NCBI GenBank assembly: GCA_024231905.1
Contig: JAAEQC010000102.1
Location: forward strand, 170,974-234,973
Direction: 5' to 3'
DNA length: 64,000 nt
Source of the DNA: a bacterium
Lineage (GTDB): Bacteria; Krumholzibacteriota; Krumholzibacteriia; LZORAL124-64-63
Shown: positions 62,194 to 64,000 of the stretch, piece after piece
How the letters are laid out: each line of letters opens with the position of its first letter
Position numbering within the stretch: position 1 is the stretch's first letter
Translations under genes and position numbers: made by a program
The notes under the pieces: generated by a model
The model's input: only the letters and a program-made list of their open reading frames with translations
Told to the model about the DNA's origin: nothing
Databases searched by the model: none

Positions 62194-63400
62194 CGGTCCC
62201 GCCGCAGATCTCCCCGGTGGCTTGCGGGTGGCCCTCGTCCACGACTGGCTGACCGGCATGCGTGGCGGCGAGAAGTGCCTGGAAGTCATGGGTGAGATCT
62301 TTCCCGACGCCGACCTCTTTACACTCCTGCACGTGCCGGGTTCGGTGACGCCGGCCATCGAGGACCGGCGCGTGGTCACGTCCGTCCTGCAGCGACTGCC
62401 GCGGGCCGAGCGTTGGTACCGATGGGCCCTGCCCTTCTTTCCCCGGGCCGTGGAGAGCTTCGACCTGACGGGCTACGACCTGGTGCTCTCGAGCAGCCAC
62501 TGCGTGGCCAAGTCGGCCCGCCCCGCCCCGGGCGCTCTCTCGGTATGCTACTGCTACACGCCCATGCGCTACGTCTGGGACCGCTTCGACGACTACTTCG
62601 GGAGCAAGCCCGCACCCCTGCGCGAGGTCATTGGCTGGCAGGCAGGACGCCTGCGCCGCTGGGACAGGCGCACCGCCGACCGAGTGGCCCGGTGGCTGCC
62701 CATCTCGACGGTCGTGCAGCAGCGCCTGGTGGACTGGTACGGAGTGCCGGCCGAGCGCACGCGGATCGTCTTTCCTCCGGTGGACGTGGACCGGTTCGTG
62801 GGCGCGGGGGAGTTGCCGGCCCCCGCGGGCTTCGCCTCCGGCAGCTACGATTTCGTACTCTCGGCCCTGGTGCCCTACAAGCGTATCGACTTGGCGGTGC
62901 AGGGCGCCGTGGCGGCCGGCCGCACCCTGGTAGTGGCAGGCGGCGGACCGGAACGGGGACGCCTGGAACGGCTGGCTGCCGAGACCCGCGGCACCGGCCG
63001 CGTGCACTTCCTCGGCCGGGTCGCCGACGCGAACCTGCCGGCCTGGTACGGCCACTGCCGCAGTTTCGTTTTTCCCGGCCTGGAGGATTTCGGCATCACG
63101 CCCCTGGAGGCCACGGCAGCGGGCCGGCCCGTGGTGGCCTTCGAGGCGGGCGGCGTGCTGGACACGGTGCGATCCGGTCTGAACGGGGTCTTCTTCGCGG
63201 AGCAGTCCGTGGCGGCCGTGGCCGAGGCCCTGGCCGACCCGCGCCTGGACGGACCCTGGGACGCCGCCGCCATGACCGCTCACGCGGCGGCCTTCGATCG
63301 CGCTCGCTTCCGGCGGGAACTGGAGGCGGCTCTGGCCGAGGCCTGGGCCGGGCACGCCGACCCCACCCGGCCGGCCGTGACCGGAGGTGTGGCCTCATGA
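62186..63400 (+). CDS. Family 4 glycosyltransferase
   Basis: A 404-residue GT-B retaining glycosyltransferase with N-terminal VALVHDWLTGMRGGEKCLE, central VLSALVPYKRIDLAVQG and VVAGGGPERGRLE, and the EX7E-type motif FPGLEDFGITPLEATAAGRPV. It starts 8 bases inside gmhA. With rfbD and the sugar-phosphate transferase it is part of a polysaccharide cluster. Confidence 0.92.
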   Translation: MTDGPAADLPGGLRVALVHDWLTGMRGGEKCLEVMGEIFPDADLFTLLHVPGSVTPAIEDRRVVTSVLQRLPRAERWYRWALPFFPRAVESFDLTGYDLVLSSSHCVAKSARPAPGALSVCYCYTPMRYVWDRFDDYFGSKPAPLREVIGWQAGRLRRWDRRTADRVARWLPISTVVQQRLVDWYGVPAERTRIVFPPVDVDRFVGAGELPAPAGFASGSYDFVLSALVPYKRIDLAVQGAVAAGRTLVVAGGGPERGRLERLAAETRGTGRVHFLGRVADANLPAWYGHCRSFVFPGLEDFGITPLEATAAGRPVVAFEAGGVLDTVRSGLNGVFFAEQSVAAVAEALADPRLDGPWDAAAMTAHAAAFDRARFRRELEAALAEAWAGHADPTRPAVTGGVAS

Positions 63401-64000
63401 ACGCCGCACCCGAGTCCAACGGCACGGCCGAGCGGGCGGGAGGCCACCGCGGCCACGTCCTCGAGGCCATCGTCCTGATCACCGTGGACCTGGTCATGCT
63501 GCACGCGGCCTACCTAGCCACCTACTGGTTCCGCTTCTACAGCGGCATCTGGCTCGTACCCCTGGGCATCCCGCCCTTCGGCATGTACGTGGCGACGGGC
63601 GCCGTGGTGGCGCTGGTCTTCGTGGGCATCTACTACGCCATGGGCATGTACGCCGGACGGGGCGGCCGCACCATCGTGGACGACCTGCTGGGGCTCTTCA
63701 AAGGGGTGGTGCTGGGCTCGTTGCTGGTGCTCGCCCTGGCCTTTTTCCTGCGCGGTCTCACCTACAGCCGTTCCTTCTTCGGGCTCTTCTTCCTGTCCAC
63801 CTTCATCTTCCTCACCCTCGGCAGGGTGCTGACGCGGATCCTCCTGCGCAGCGTGCTGCAACGGGGCGTGGGGACGACGCGCACCCTGCTGGTGGGCATC
63901 AGTCCCATGCGGACGCGGCTGCTGCGCACCATCCACGAGCTGCCGGGATTCGCCATGCGCCCGGTGGGCTGGCTTCGCGTGCCCGGCGACCCGGAAGTGC
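63397..64000 (+). CDS. Undecaprenyl-phosphate sugar phosphotransferase, N-terminal part (runs off window)
   Basis: The first 201 residues start at ATG 63397, overlapping the GT4 stop. Four or five hydrophobic helices follow an acidic N-terminus (about residues 25-140). A CoA-binding-like Rossmann segment (TRTLLVGISPMRTRLLRTIH) comes next, the N-terminal half of WbaP/WcaJ-type enzymes. The catalytic C-terminal domain lies beyond the window. It starts glycan assembly on the lipid carrier. Confidence 0.85.
   Translation, partial: MNAAPESNGTAERAGGHRGHVLEAIVLITVDLVMLHAAYLATYWFRFYSGIWLVPLGIPPFGMYVATGAVVALVFVGIYYAMGMYAGRGGRTIVDDLLGLFKGVVLGSLLVLALAFFLRGLTYSRSFFGLFFLSTFIFLTLGRVLTRILLRSVLQRGVGTTRTLLVGISPMRTRLLRTIHELPGFAMRPVGWLRVPGDPEV

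Overview
The window is about 64 kb of GC-rich, densely packed bacterial chromosome with no rRNA operon, phage, insertion sequence or CRISPR array. The likely source is a Gram-negative lineage of the FCB group, close to the uncultivated Krumholzibacteriota or Eisenbacteria type. This is inferred from three exported proteins ending in a FlgD-like Ig domain led by an NPFNP-type motif, from several outer-membrane barrels and lipoproteins, an MglA/roadblock pair, TonB/ExbB/ExbD, and the high GC content. No rRNA or marker phylogeny was possible, so the phylum is tentative.

Layout. 1-6 kb: 3' end of RNase G, a repeat-rich gap, then minus-strand genes for a GT2 glycosyltransferase and rhomboid protease, and for a GDSL lipoprotein and FadL-type porin. 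6-9 kb: a small membrane protein and an Rrf2 regulator - STAS - PrsW cluster. 9-15 kb (minus): histidine kinase, response regulator and a 1528-residue acyl-CoA synthetase/unknown/GNAT fusion in one overlapping operon. 15-17 kb (minus): enolase, FtsB-like protein and initiator tRNA. 17-20 kb: ECF sigma factor, zinc-finger anti-sigma factor and a membrane protein with a bactofilin-like segment. 20-24 kb: exported metallopeptidase with a long leader, PD40 lipoprotein, and an arsR-arsM operon with a palindromic operator. 24-28 kb: tRNA-Glu, M20 dipeptidase, a 56-residue histone-fold candidate, YifB/ComM ATPase and an outer-membrane protein. 28-33 kb: FG-GAP surface protein and murB.

32.8-40.8 kb is one plus-strand run: TonB-like protein, ExbB, ExbD, lipoprotein, barrel, TPR lipoprotein, mnmA and AsmA-like protein, mostly with 4-base start/stop overlaps. 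It is followed by three tRNAs, a secreted GH13 amylase, a tandem pair of NTF2-like lipoproteins, an S55 peptidase, a beta-propeller protein and tadA. From 49.8 kb come tRNA-Ser, tRNA-Ser, tRNA-Ala, the SRP RNA, two REP-like hairpins, then dnaX-ebfC-recR and roadblock-mglA. The last 8 kb holds pgpA-cinA-thpR, recA-recX and the start of a polysaccharide cluster (rfbD, gmhA, GT4, polyprenyl-phosphate sugar transferase) that runs off the end.

Themes. Many genes build or sense the envelope: TonB/Exb energisation, porins, AsmA, rhomboid, PrsW, sigma/anti-sigma and glycan synthesis. Several tRNA and gene promoters fit TTGACA-N17-TAnnnT, so housekeeping promoters look sigma70-like and not Bacteroidetes-like. 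The features most worth follow-up are the histone-fold candidate with its shared divergent promoter, the large synthetase/GNAT fusion under a two-component system, and the structured repeats beside rng and between the SRP RNA and dnaX.
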